From assembly GCF_007625055.1 (NCBI RefSeq), contig NZ_VMQS01000021.1:1-37512 (forward strand): 37,512 nt of DNA, written 5' to 3'. Each line of letters begins with the position of its first letter. The stretch's first letter is position 1. This document shows, one piece after another, positions 25,734-34,115 of the stretch. Source of the DNA: Halomonas sp. (GTDB taxonomy: Bacteria; Pseudomonadota; Gammaproteobacteria; Pseudomonadales; Halomonadaceae). The notes under the pieces are model-generated. The model saw only the letters and a program-made list of their open reading frames with translations, had not been told where the DNA came from and made no database searches. Position numbers and translations under genes: made by a program.

Positions 25734-26711
25734 ATGTTACCGAACAACCGACGCTTTGCCCGCACCCTGCTGGTATCGGCAACCGCTTTCATTCTGGGTG
25801 CCGGGGTACTTTCAGCCCAGGCGGAAACCCGTGTTACCTATAAGTCTGCCTCGGCCGGCACCGCCTATTACCAGATGGGGGTTGAGCTTTCGGAAGCGAT
25901 TAGGACGGGAACAGACGATGATATGGTGCTGACCCTGGAAGAGAGTCAGGGCTCGGTTCAGAACGTGATGGAAGTGGTCGCTCGCCAGGGTAATTATGTG
26001 TTCACCACACCACCAGCTCTGGTGACACGCGCGGCAGCAGGAGAAGGTCCCTTTGCAGAACGTCCCAGTCCGCGCTTTGAAGAAATTCGTGGTCTTTTCC
26101 CGATTCCGGCAATCACCATGCATTTTGTGCTGGCCAGTGATGACGGTGTGGTCGGCCTGGAGGCGCTGGAAGACAAGGATATCCTGATCGGACGCGGGAC
26201 CTTTGGCGCCCGTGAGGCGGAGCGCTATCTTGATCTGTTCGATATGACCGACAAGGTGCGTATCGCTAATGCGGAAATCGGCAGTGGTCCGGACGCTCTA
26301 AAAAATGGCCAGATTGATGCCTTCGTTACCGCCAGCTCCTTCCCGACACCCAATGTGATCGAAACTGCCGCCAGTATGCCTATAAGCCTGGTCAGCCTCA
26401 CAGGTGATCAGATTGAACAGACCGGGGCTGCTCGCCAGACGATTCCAGCCGGAAGCTACGCAGGTATTGATCAGGATGTCGAAACCACCTCCTTACCTGT
26501 CATCGCCTATACCACCACTGACATGGACGCTGACGCGGCTTATACCCTGACCCGCACCTTCTGGGAGCGCCGCGAGGCTATGGCCGAGGAAACCGCCTGG
26601 TGGGGCGGCATCACCCATGACATGATCGACAACATTGCCGGGACGCTACACCCAGGCGCCGTTCGCTATTATGATGAAGCAGGTATCGAGATCCCTGATC
26701 GCCTACGCTAG
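25734..26711 (+). CDS. TAXI-family TRAP transporter solute-binding protein
   Basis: This 325-residue periplasmic protein has a signal peptide ending at AQA (residue 30). The TAXI family core follows: VTYKSASAGTAYYQMGVELSEAI near the mature N-terminus, GSVQNVMEVV, GRGTFGAREAERYLD and IGSGPDALKNGQIDAFV. Start 25734 is chosen for its AAGGAGAAAACA site; the longer open frame to 25665 lacks both site and signal peptide. It captures a small organic anion for the permease downstream; TAXI proteins often bind dicarboxylates or amino acids, but the ligand cannot be read here. Confidence 0.92.
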   Translation: MLPNNRRFARTLLVSATAFILGAGVLSAQAETRVTYKSASAGTAYYQMGVELSEAIRTGTDDDMVLTLEESQGSVQNVMEVVARQGNYVFTTPPALVTRAAAGEGPFAERPSPRFEEIRGLFPIPAITMHFVLASDDGVVGLEALEDKDILIGRGTFGAREAERYLDLFDMTDKVRIANAEIGSGPDALKNGQIDAFVTASSFPTPNVIETAASMPISLVSLTGDQIEQTGAARQTIPAGSYAGIDQDVETTSLPVIAYTTTDMDADAAYTLTRTFWERREAMAEETAWWGGITHDMIDNIAGTLHPGAVRYYDEAGIEIPDRLR

Positions 26712-26727
26712 CCTTATTAGCTGATCC

Positions 26728-26779
26728 GGCCAGGCAGCCGTTGTTCTCTGATCAAAGGGTAAACGGACGGCTCCTGGCC
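26728..26779 (+). terminator. Long intercistronic hairpin between TRAP genes
   Basis: Arm GGCCAGGCAGCCGT (26728-26741) pairs with ACGGCTCCTGGCC (26767-26779), 13 base pairs with a single bulged C, around a 25-base loop. No T-tract follows. It likely protects or attenuates the transcript so that binding protein exceeds permease. Confidence 0.55.
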
Positions 26780-26860
26780 AAATGCAGAATGCATGATGGG
26801 CGCGCTACCACCGGTGCCCTCTCATTATCTTCCCGATGATTATCACAGTAGCTACCCACC

Positions 26861-28630
26861 ATGCTGCCATCTGATTCTCGTGTTCATCCATTCTGGGTGG
26901 CACTTGGCACCGTCAGCGTCGTTTTTCATATCGGGCTGATTTTCTACGGGCTGACGCCCGCGCTGATCAGCCGCCCAATCCACATGGCACTGGCCTTACC
27001 TTGGATTCTGATTCTGGCGGCGCACACTCCTTTCCAGCGTATCAGTGGCTGGATATTGACCCTGTCGGGAGTGGCGGCCTGCGGTTATATCGCGTTCAAT
27101 GCTTCCATGCTGGCCAACCAGTACGGTTTTATCCATGGCGACCTGCAAATGGCCATCGGCATCTTCCTGATCCTGCTGGCCTTGGAAACCGCCCGGCGCG
27201 CTATCGGTTGGCCGCTGCCCATGGTGGCCCTGCTGGCACTGGCATATGGCCTTCTGGGGGAACATATTCCTGGCCAGTTCGGGCATCCAGGGCTACCCAT
27301 GCAAAGTTTTGTCGGCACCCTGACCATTGCCGAAGGTGGATTATGGGGCAAACTCACCGGGGTCAGCGTGGGTGTGGTCGCCATCTTTGTCATCTTTGGT
27401 GCCGTACTCAATGCCGGTGAAGCCGGCCGTGGCTTCATGAACATGGCCAGCGCCTGTGCCGGCCGACTGACGGGTGGAGCGGCTAAGGTGTCGGTGATTT
27501 CATCGGCACTGATGGGCTCAATTTCAGGCTCTGCGTCTGCGAATGTGGCATCCACTGGGGCAATCACGATCCCCACTATGACCCGGCTTGGTTACCCGAA
27601 ATCGCTCGCTGGGGCCGTGGAAGCCGTAGCATCATCCGGTGGTCAGATCATGCCCCCCCTCATGGGAGCCGGTGCCTTCGTGATGGTCGAACTGACCGGA
27701 ACCCCCTATACCCAGATCATGGCAGCGGCCCTGCTGCCGGCGATTCTCTACTTTGTCACTGTCTGGGTGGGTATCAATGCCTATGCCACCCGACATGACC
27801 TGCGTCCCATGGCTGCCAGTGAGCAGCCCAGCGGTAAGGAAACGCTGATTACATCCCTGTTTTTTGCAGTGCCCTTCATCATTCTGCTCGAACGGATTTT
27901 CCTCGGCGGCTATACCCCTCAATACGCCGCCAGCATTGCCATTTTTGCAGGCATGTTGCTGCTCTTCTTCGATGTCACTTTGAGTTTCTCCTTGCACGGC
28001 TTTGCCTCTCGTCTGGCAGAGGCGCTGGTAACCGCCGGCAGGCAGGTTGCCATGATAGGGGCGATCATCATCTGCGCATCGCTGGTCATCGGGGTGTTGG
28101 CATTGACCGGCCTGGGAGTCAAAATTACCTCAGGGATTCTTGCCTTGTCAGGAGAGATGCTCTGGCCCGCACTGCTGCTGACCGCTCTGGCATGCCTGGT
28201 GCTGGGCATGGAAGTGCCCACCACTGCGGCCTATGTCATCTGCGTTTCGGTGGCAGGCCCTGCACTGACGGCGCTGGGGCTGGAGCCACTGCTGGCACAC
28301 CTGTTCGTGTTCTGGTTTGCACTGCTTTCGACCATAACACCGCCTGTATGCGGTGGGGTCTTTATTGCAGCCGGCATGGTGGGTGAAAACTGGCTCAAGG
28401 TGGCCTTGAAGGCCATGGCGCTGGGCATCGGACTCTACATCATTCCCCTAGCCATGGTCGCCAACCCGGAGATTATCCGCTTGGCCGACAATCCGGGTTG
28501 GGCCGTATTCGATGCCATGAAGATTGCCCTGGGTTTAACAGCCATCTCGTTTGCTGTCATCGCCCGTAGACGAGCCTGGCTGAGAGCCTTGCTGTTGGTG
28601 GTGGGGGCGCTGCTAATTTTTACGATGTGA
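26861..28630 (+). CDS. TRAP transporter fused permease (DctQM type)
   Basis: This 589-residue inner-membrane protein combines a short DctQ-like four-helix lead (residues 10-110) with a DctM-type permease. Typical segments are VIFGAVLNAGEAGRGFMNMA, the conserved SALMGSISGSASANVASTG, PKSLAGAVEAVASSGGQIMPPLMGAGAF and VLGMEVPTTAAYVI. Fused permeases pair with TAXI proteins, in agreement with the gene 149 bases upstream. Transport is driven by a sodium or proton gradient, with sodium plausible in a halophile. Confidence 0.94.
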   Translation: MLPSDSRVHPFWVALGTVSVVFHIGLIFYGLTPALISRPIHMALALPWILILAAHTPFQRISGWILTLSGVAACGYIAFNASMLANQYGFIHGDLQMAIGIFLILLALETARRAIGWPLPMVALLALAYGLLGEHIPGQFGHPGLPMQSFVGTLTIAEGGLWGKLTGVSVGVVAIFVIFGAVLNAGEAGRGFMNMASACAGRLTGGAAKVSVISSALMGSISGSASANVASTGAITIPTMTRLGYPKSLAGAVEAVASSGGQIMPPLMGAGAFVMVELTGTPYTQIMAAALLPAILYFVTVWVGINAYATRHDLRPMAASEQPSGKETLITSLFFAVPFIILLERIFLGGYTPQYAASIAIFAGMLLLFFDVTLSFSLHGFASRLAEALVTAGRQVAMIGAIIICASLVIGVLALTGLGVKITSGILALSGEMLWPALLLTALACLVLGMEVPTTAAYVICVSVAGPALTALGLEPLLAHLFVFWFALLSTITPPVCGGVFIAAGMVGENWLKVALKAMALGIGLYIIPLAMVANPEIIRLADNPGWAVFDAMKIALGLTAISFAVIARRRAWLRALLLVVGALLIFTM

Positions 28631-28714
28631 TTTAGGGCCTATAGACATTTTATCACGGCCGCGACAGAGGCTCTTTGGCGCGGCAACGCGGGTCGCAATG
28701 AAACGTCAACAGCC

Positions 28715-29260
28715 CTAGTAGACCCTGGGGTCGTTATCAGGCAGTGGTGTACGGCCAAATACCGCCCAGATATCCAGGGCGGGCCCAAGATTTTTGACCA
28801 AGCGCAGGCTTTCGGGGTGAGCGGTCAGCAGGTCCAGAGCACAGATCCCTGCATCCAGCTCACCGGCCAGTAGACCTTCTGCCACGCTGACAATCGTCGG
28901 CTGTTCAATGAGTTCAGTATACGTAGAGAGATCCGCGTAGTATCGGGTGGCCGGCTGCAACCCCAGGGTATGCGGTTCAGCCACCTCGGCCCGAGCCAAT
29001 ATGGCCAGCGGTTGGCTGCCGGCAATAAAGGCATCTACCGGAAACAGTCGGTGCATGTAGCGGCCGACGCATTCGCCATGCTGGGGGTGTGCCGTACACT
29101 GCAACACCCGTTCCACGTCTCCGTTCAGGAGCGCCTCGAAGGCCTCCTTGAAGGTTGGCATCAGCACCACCTTCCCATGCCTGGGCGCATGGGTGTTCAA
29201 GTAGCGCCTGGTCACCAGGGCGTGATTACTGGCTGAAGGACCCAAGGTAGCAATGCGCAT
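28715..29260 (-). CDS. Prephenate-dehydratase-like, periplasmic-binding-fold protein
   Basis: This 181-residue soluble protein has no signal peptide. MRIATLGPSASNHALVTRRYL echoes the start of prephenate dehydratase (xxLGPxGxxxH), and the later IVSVAEGLLAGELDAGICALDLL looks like the second lobe of the same type 2 binding fold. The catalytic TRF motif of prephenate dehydratase is not present, so a biosynthetic role is doubtful; a small-ligand-binding protein is more likely. ATG 29260 is preferred over 29263 because GGAG then sits 7 bases upstream. It converges on the TRAP permease gene, which may share its ligand, though that is only positional. Confidence 0.75.
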   Translation of the reverse strand: MRIATLGPSASNHALVTRRYLNTHAPRHGKVVLMPTFKEAFEALLNGDVERVLQCTAHPQHGECVGRYMHRLFPVDAFIAGSQPLAILARAEVAEPHTLGLQPATRYYADLSTYTELIEQPTIVSVAEGLLAGELDAGICALDLLTAHPESLRLVKNLGPALDIWAVFGRTPLPDNDPRVY

Positions 29261-29336
29261 CATACGGCTCCAGATCGCGGATACCTTTTACCCTAAAGGT
29301 CCGCTGCCTTATCGTCTATTCAGACACCTGGGCATT

Positions 29337-29519
29337 TCACGCCTGAACGCAACGACCACAAAAAAACTTCCCACCATTAACGACTGGGGGAAAACCAACA
29401 AACATTATCTTGCCAACTTCATGCACGACAATCACGGTGAGCTCGGCGGTGTGTTCCTCGTAAAGATCAGTTATCGGTCGCGCCAAGCTAGGCAGCGGTA
29501 GTGATTGTTCACTCATCAT
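29337..29519 (-). CDS. Small hypothetical protein
   Basis: This is a possible 60-residue protein (MMSEQSLPLPSLARP start, FFCGRCVQA end). The support is a GAGAAGGG ribosome site 8 bases before ATG 29519 and a composition that looks protein-like. The interval 29264-29673 otherwise holds no gene. A frame on the other strand covers much of the same DNA but has no ribosome site. I recognise no family. Confidence 0.42.
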   Translation of the reverse strand: MMSEQSLPLPSLARPITDLYEEHTAELTVIVVHEVGKIMFVGFPPVVNGGKFFCGRCVQA

Positions 29520-29673
29520 GCAAAAAACCCTTCTCAAGGCTATAGGGTAAGCCACGCTTGATTTACGCCCTCCCGGTGTTATCTCATGCTGTTTTAGCCG
29601 GCCACAGTGGCGTCTTGTTCACCCAAGCGCCCGAAGGGGGCCTTATGCCGCCAACACCAAAGGAGCAGCCATC

Positions 29674-30174
29674 ATGGCACTTATATTTAAAACAGCCGAC
29701 GAGCAGCATCGCTGGTTCGCGGTCGATGACGGAGTCATGGGCGGTGTTTCGCAGAGCACCTTCAGCGTGAACGAGGGCTGCGGCTGGTTTCACGGAGAGG
29801 TATCACTGGAAAACGGCGGGGGGTTTGCTTCTGTGCGCCGCCAACCTGATGAATTTGAGGTTAGCCTTACCCGGGCAGCCGGTATTCGCCTGACCGTCAA
29901 GGGTGACGGCCGTGCCTACCAGCTGCGCCTGAAAAGCAGACAGTTAAGTGACGCCTGTGCTTACCGGGTGATCATGACGCCGCCAGCCGATGAATGGGCA
30001 ACCCTGAGTTTTCCCTGGCAGGCGTTTGACGCTATCAGGCGGGGCAGCTTGCTCACCGACGCCCCACCCCTGGAGGCAGACAGCATTACCCAGCTCGGTT
30101 TTCTGATTGCTGACCGAACCGCTGGCCCCTTCTGCCTGGGGGTCCAGCGGTTGGAACCGTCAGATCATCTTTAA
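29674..30174 (+). CDS. CIA30-family protein
   Basis: This 166-residue beta-rich protein has the family hallmark WFAVDDGVMGGVSQSTF, followed by FHGEVSLENGGGFASVR and AYQLRLKSRQL. CIA30 in mitochondria helps assemble complex I. Bacterial members are of unknown role and belong to the galactose-binding jelly-roll group. AAAGGAG precedes the start. The last 4 bases overlap the end of the convergent transporter gene. Confidence 0.9.
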   Translation: MALIFKTADEQHRWFAVDDGVMGGVSQSTFSVNEGCGWFHGEVSLENGGGFASVRRQPDEFEVSLTRAAGIRLTVKGDGRAYQLRLKSRQLSDACAYRVIMTPPADEWATLSFPWQAFDAIRRGSLLTDAPPLEADSITQLGFLIADRTAGPFCLGVQRLEPSDHL

Positions 30175-31571
30175 CGACTGTCCGACTTATCGGACTGAGA
30201 CTCGGATTCCGATTCAGTTTCCAGCTCAGTTTCTTCTGAGTCTTCCTCCTCCTGAACAGGGTCAGGGTCGGGGTCCAGCGGTGCCCCTTCCTCATCCACC
30301 AACTGATGATCATAGGCGGCCTGGAGACCCGTATCCTCCGGCTGCGGCTCTTCCGGTTCTTCCGTATCGGCTACCGCTTCCTCGCTCTCGGTGATGCTCT
30401 CTGTCCAGTCCGCAAAGTAGTCGATATGCCCGGGATATATCGGCGACAGCACCGCCACCAGAATGCCGGCGGTAGCGAAAATCGAAAAGGCTTCGGCATA
30501 ACCGACATTTTCCACCAGCATACCGATAACCGGAGATCCGGCTGCCTGCCCTAACGCACAGGCCATGAAGGGCAAGACAGGGCCAATTGATAACCGCCCC
30601 GGCAGCAGGCGGATACCGGTCATTAGATAAAGGCCGGTCAGGCTCATATAGGCCAGGCCAAACACCAGCGCCGAGAATATTGCCAGCCCCAGATTGCCGG
30701 GGCTGGCTGCCAGCAGTACCAGGCTGGATGCCAGCATCATCAACATCAGGGCCTGAGTGATGGGTGGGTTGTTACGGTCAGCCAGGTCACTGACGACAGC
30801 GCCCCCCAAGCCGGCAAGGCCAGCGGCAAACCACAGCCAACCGGTATGATTAGAGGCCAGAGCCCCCAGGTTGACCGCCAGATCCGGCGCAAACAGCCAG
30901 TAGGGTGCCGAAACAAACCCCATGGCAAAGGCAAACAGGGTCAGCCGGATCAGGCGCGACCACTGCGATCGTGTCAGACTGGGGGGCGGCGCAGCGTTCG
31001 CGGGTATGACCCTTGAAACCGAAGGAATGAAGTACCAGGCCGCCACGACCCCAAGAAGGGCCAGAAACGCAAAGCCTTCATAGGTGATCCGCCAGGCATC
31101 AGACAGGAAAACAACCGTCGGCACTGCCACCATGATGCCGATGCTGGTCCCGGCATTCATGATCGAGCTGACCCGTCCATGCATGCTCCGGCTGACCACG
31201 GACTGCATGGCGGCGGTCAGGGCAGGCATCATCAAACCGGTGCAGATACCGCAGACAAACACGCCAACGCCCAGCATGATGGCATTCACCGATTCACTGA
31301 TCAGGCCCAGGCCAACCACCCCCAGGAAACCGGACAGCACCGCCAGATAACGTGCCCCCATGAGATTGGCTGCAAACGGCGCGACGACGGTCGCCAGCAC
31401 AAAGCTGATAAAAGGCAACGCACCGATGATACCCACCAGGTAGGCTGATAGATCAAGTTCTGCACTGATCGAGGGCACAAAAAGCCCGAAGGCAAAACGT
31501 GCCAGACCATAACTGATGGCCACCAATGCCGCACCGAATAAGGCAAATCCCATGCTCGACAAGGCTCTCAT
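30171..31571 (-). CDS. MFS transporter with long acidic C-terminal tail
   Basis: This 466-residue permease has twelve hydrophobic helices in residues 1-380 (start FALFGAALVAISYGLARFAFGLFVPSISAELDLS, like YbfB/YjiJ-type MFS carriers). The last 75 residues are a cytoplasmic tail dominated by Glu, Asp and Ser (for example DPDPDPVQEEEDSEETELE), with no predicted fold. Substrate unknown. Acidic tails are common in halophiles but this one is unusually long for a carrier. It overlaps the CIA30 gene end to end by 4 bases. Confidence 0.88.
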   Translation of the reverse strand: MRALSSMGFALFGAALVAISYGLARFAFGLFVPSISAELDLSAYLVGIIGALPFISFVLATVVAPFAANLMGARYLAVLSGFLGVVGLGLISESVNAIMLGVGVFVCGICTGLMMPALTAAMQSVVSRSMHGRVSSIMNAGTSIGIMVAVPTVVFLSDAWRITYEGFAFLALLGVVAAWYFIPSVSRVIPANAAPPPSLTRSQWSRLIRLTLFAFAMGFVSAPYWLFAPDLAVNLGALASNHTGWLWFAAGLAGLGGAVVSDLADRNNPPITQALMLMMLASSLVLLAASPGNLGLAIFSALVFGLAYMSLTGLYLMTGIRLLPGRLSIGPVLPFMACALGQAAGSPVIGMLVENVGYAEAFSIFATAGILVAVLSPIYPGHIDYFADWTESITESEEAVADTEEPEEPQPEDTGLQAAYDHQLVDEEGAPLDPDPDPVQEEEDSEETELETESESESQSDKSDSR

Positions 31572-31768
31572 TGCGGGTACTCCTTCCGGTGATCGTAATA
31601 CCAGAGGGTCGTCCTGATACCAGGTCGCATTCTCTCAGCGACATTCGCAATGAGCAATGCAAGAATCAAGCCCCCAGCCGGAATCAATACGCCAACCAAA
31701 GGTCAGTCGTACACGTTAGTTACCGGCAATTTTCAGGCCACCCCAAACATTTTGTCATCTTAACCGTT

Positions 31769-31810
31769 TACAATCGGTCTCTACTGAACCCGGTTTTCTG
31801 AAACCGGGTT
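31769..31810 (+). promoter_or_regulatory. mgtE leader: -10 box and a 10-bp perfect hairpin
   Basis: A TACAAT -10 (31769-31774) puts the transcript start near 31781. Right after it AACCCGGTTT (31787-31796), loop TCTG and AAACCGGGTT (31801-31810) make a perfect 10-bp stem followed by TTTAG, 30 bases before the mgtE ATG. It looks like a terminator but lies in the leader of mgtE, with only the divergent MFS gene to its left. The space is too short for an M-box. It could be an attenuator or a 5' stabilising hairpin. The -35 is weak. Confidence 0.5.
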
Positions 31811-31844
31811 TTTAGAACACCATCCCTGCTACAAGGATGCTGCC

Positions 31845-33203
31845 ATGCGCGACGATACACCTTACAACCAGACAGAAGAGCAACTCCTGCAGCTTCAACG
31901 GTTACTTGAGACGTCTGATGGATCAGGTATCGACGATCTTCTGGCGGGCATGGATGTTCAGGACATTGTTCGTACCCTTGAATCCTTTCCGGGCAAGACA
32001 CGCGACCTGCTCTGGGAGTTTGTGCCAGAGGCCGTGGTCGGCGAAGTGCTGGCCGAAGTGGATGAAGACATCCGCGCTGATTTCATCGAGCCTTTATCCG
32101 CTGACGACATCGGCCAGATTGTCAAAGGCCTGGATGCTCAGGACGTTGCTGAAGTCCTTGACGTGGCTGACGACGACATCAGAACCAGCGTCTATGCCAG
32201 CCTGGATGAAGGCATTCGCGCCCAGGTTGAGTATCTGCATACCTATGAAGAAGATGTGGTGGGGCGCTACATGGACCCTGAAACGGTTAACGTCAAACAG
32301 GGCGTCTCGCTTGAAGCCGTGCAGCGCTATATCCGCATTCATCACCTGCTTGATGATGAATCCCAGCAGATCATGGTGACTGACAAGGACAAGCGCCTAC
32401 TCGGCACCCTGACCCTGATTGACCTGATCAAACAGCCTCAGGAAGCCGTGATTGATCACTATATGGACGAGCCCTTTACCTTGAGCGACCAGATGAAGGT
32501 AAACGAAGCGGCCTCGATATTACGCTCGAAGGAACTGGCGTTTGTGCCTGTCTGCAACAGGGAAGGCATCCTCGTCGGGCAATTGAACGTCGCCGACGTG
32601 CTGGAAATTACCCAGGACGATGCGGATATGACCCTTAAACACATGTCCGGCGTCAGTGATGAAGAGGAAGTGTTTACCCCCATCATGCGCAGTGCCAGAA
32701 GCCGCGGTATCTGGCTGGGGATCAATCTGCTGACAGCCTTCCTGGCAGCCACAGTGATTGGCCAGTTTACCGAGGTGCTTGATCAGATCGTCGCATTGGC
32801 CATTCTGATGCCGGTGGTAGCCAGCATGGGCGGCATTGCCGGCAGCCAGACGTTGACGGTGGTTATCCGCGGCCTGGCGCTAGGCCAGCTGGCCGGCAAC
32901 AACAAGCGCTGGCTGTACAACAAGGAAATGTGGGTAGGCATGATCAATGGCTTGATCTGGGCACTCGTCGTCGGAGCGATTTCCCAGCTCTGGTTTGATA
33001 ACCCCATGATTACCCTGGTTATCACCCTGGCCATTTTTATCAATATGAGCCTGTCCAACCTGGCCGGCGTATTGATACCTCTGATCTTGCGGCGCCTGAA
33101 AATCGACCCCGCCCTATCCGGCGCGGTCATCCTGACCACGGTGACCGATATTGTCGGCTTCCTGTCCTTTCTGGGCCTGGCGACGCTGATTATCCTTAAA
33201 TAA
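31845..33203 (+). CDS. mgtE: Magnesium transporter MgtE
   Basis: This 452-residue magnesium channel has the standard order. An N domain of helical repeats (about 20-130) is followed by paired CBS domains (about 135-255, HYMDEPFTLSDQMKVNEAASIL) that sense cytosolic magnesium, then five membrane helices (about 285-452). The pore region includes VVASMGGIAGSQTLTVVIRGLALG, with Ile where many homologues have Asn, and LAGVLIPLILRRLKIDPALSG carrying the conserved Asp. ATG 31845 has an AAGGATG site. The preceding leader has a strong hairpin. Confidence 0.95.
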   Translation: MRDDTPYNQTEEQLLQLQRLLETSDGSGIDDLLAGMDVQDIVRTLESFPGKTRDLLWEFVPEAVVGEVLAEVDEDIRADFIEPLSADDIGQIVKGLDAQDVAEVLDVADDDIRTSVYASLDEGIRAQVEYLHTYEEDVVGRYMDPETVNVKQGVSLEAVQRYIRIHHLLDDESQQIMVTDKDKRLLGTLTLIDLIKQPQEAVIDHYMDEPFTLSDQMKVNEAASILRSKELAFVPVCNREGILVGQLNVADVLEITQDDADMTLKHMSGVSDEEEVFTPIMRSARSRGIWLGINLLTAFLAATVIGQFTEVLDQIVALAILMPVVASMGGIAGSQTLTVVIRGLALGQLAGNNKRWLYNKEMWVGMINGLIWALVVGAISQLWFDNPMITLVITLAIFINMSLSNLAGVLIPLILRRLKIDPALSGAVILTTVTDIVGFLSFLGLATLIILK

Positions 33204-33233
33204 CTGGTGGTACTAGAACACAAGGAGGGCAAA

Positions 33234-33575
33234 ATGCCGGCGGATAGCGACCTGAACCTTCGCCTACGTCATTATCTCAACGGGCTACCACCTCAGGCGC
33301 TGCCCATTACCTACCAGCAGGCCGCCGAGGCACTTGGCCTGTCACCGCCGCGTACGATTCGACGCGTGGCAGTAGCACTTGAGACACTGATGCAGGAGGA
33401 CGTGGCCGCCGGTAGGCCAATGCTGGCCACCCTGGTGGTCAGTCGCCGTGGTGACCTGCCCGGCGCCGGTTTTTTCGAACTTGCCGTGGCCCTGGGGCGC
33501 TTTCCCGCCAACCCGGCAGAGCACAGGGCAGCCTATCAACGTGAATTTGCAGCGGCCATGGCCCAGAGAGGATGA
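33234..33575 (+). CDS. Small hypothetical protein, possible winged-helix fold
   Basis: This is a 113-residue protein. ATG 33234 follows a perfect AAGGAGGG site, so it is preferred over the in-frame start at 33207. ITYQQAAEALGLSPPRTIRRVAVALE reads like a helix-turn-helix with its recognition helix, followed by LATLVVSRRGDLPGAGFFELA. DNA binding is therefore possible but unproved. It is 30 bases after mgtE on the same strand and probably co-transcribed. Confidence 0.75.
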   Translation: MPADSDLNLRLRHYLNGLPPQALPITYQQAAEALGLSPPRTIRRVAVALETLMQEDVAAGRPMLATLVVSRRGDLPGAGFFELAVALGRFPANPAEHRAAYQREFAAAMAQRG

Positions 33576-33628
33576 CGTGCCTTCTGCCGTCTGAGGGCCT
33601 TGACGATCAGGCGCGCCAGCCCCCTCCT

Positions 33629-33820
33629 TCAGCCCGGTTTTCGGGCGCTGAAATCAGGATACACATTCACCACTTCAAACTCGTCCCCATGCTCGCACGA
33701 CAGGGCATCGGCAATGCCCCCCGCATTCGCCCAGGCGCTTTCCGAGTTAAAAGCCTCAATCACCTTCACCACTGCCTGCTTGGTGCTGGACTGCTCGATT
33801 ATGACGCGATATCGGTTCAT
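33629..33820 (-). CDS. Small hypothetical protein
   Basis: This 63-residue protein begins MNRYRVIIEQSS and reads as alternating strands and a helix, with an acidic middle (CEHGDEFEVVNVYPD). A GAGG ribosome site at correct spacing supports ATG 33820. It converges on the previous gene. No family recognised. Confidence 0.65.
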   Translation of the reverse strand: MNRYRVIIEQSSTKQAVVKVIEAFNSESAWANAGGIADALSCEHGDEFEVVNVYPDFSARKPG

Positions 33821-34115
33821 TACTTAACCTCACTTACAGGGGAGACATCACGCGATCGTGCCACTGATCGCCGTGAAATCTGTGTTCACAGTTCACACTC
33901 TATCTCACCTACCTTGGCCTTCGGTAGTAAAGCGCTCGCCGGTGACGAAAAGCCTCCCTGATTTGACCGCGCCATTATTGATAGTTTTCCATGGCCAAGC
34001 CAATAAAATGAATTCTATTCATTATTAAAGGGTGAAACCTTCATTGGTCACGGCGGATATCGGGCTGTCAGAATAATTCCTCGATAACCCCGGAACACCC
34101 TAGAGGCATTTCTTC
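33821..34115. promoter_or_regulatory. Upstream region of the methyltransferase gene with a 17-base palindrome
   Basis: This gap separates two divergent genes. At 34007-34023 AATGAAT, spacer TCT and ATTCATT form a perfect 7-bp dyad about 95 bases before the methyltransferase start, a likely operator shape. No clear -35/-10 pair was found. The rest shows no coding signal. Confidence 0.4.

Noticed and set aside
31572..31844. M-box magnesium riboswitch before mgtE
   Set aside because: The predicted leader is only about 65 bases and shows one simple hairpin, too short for an M-box.
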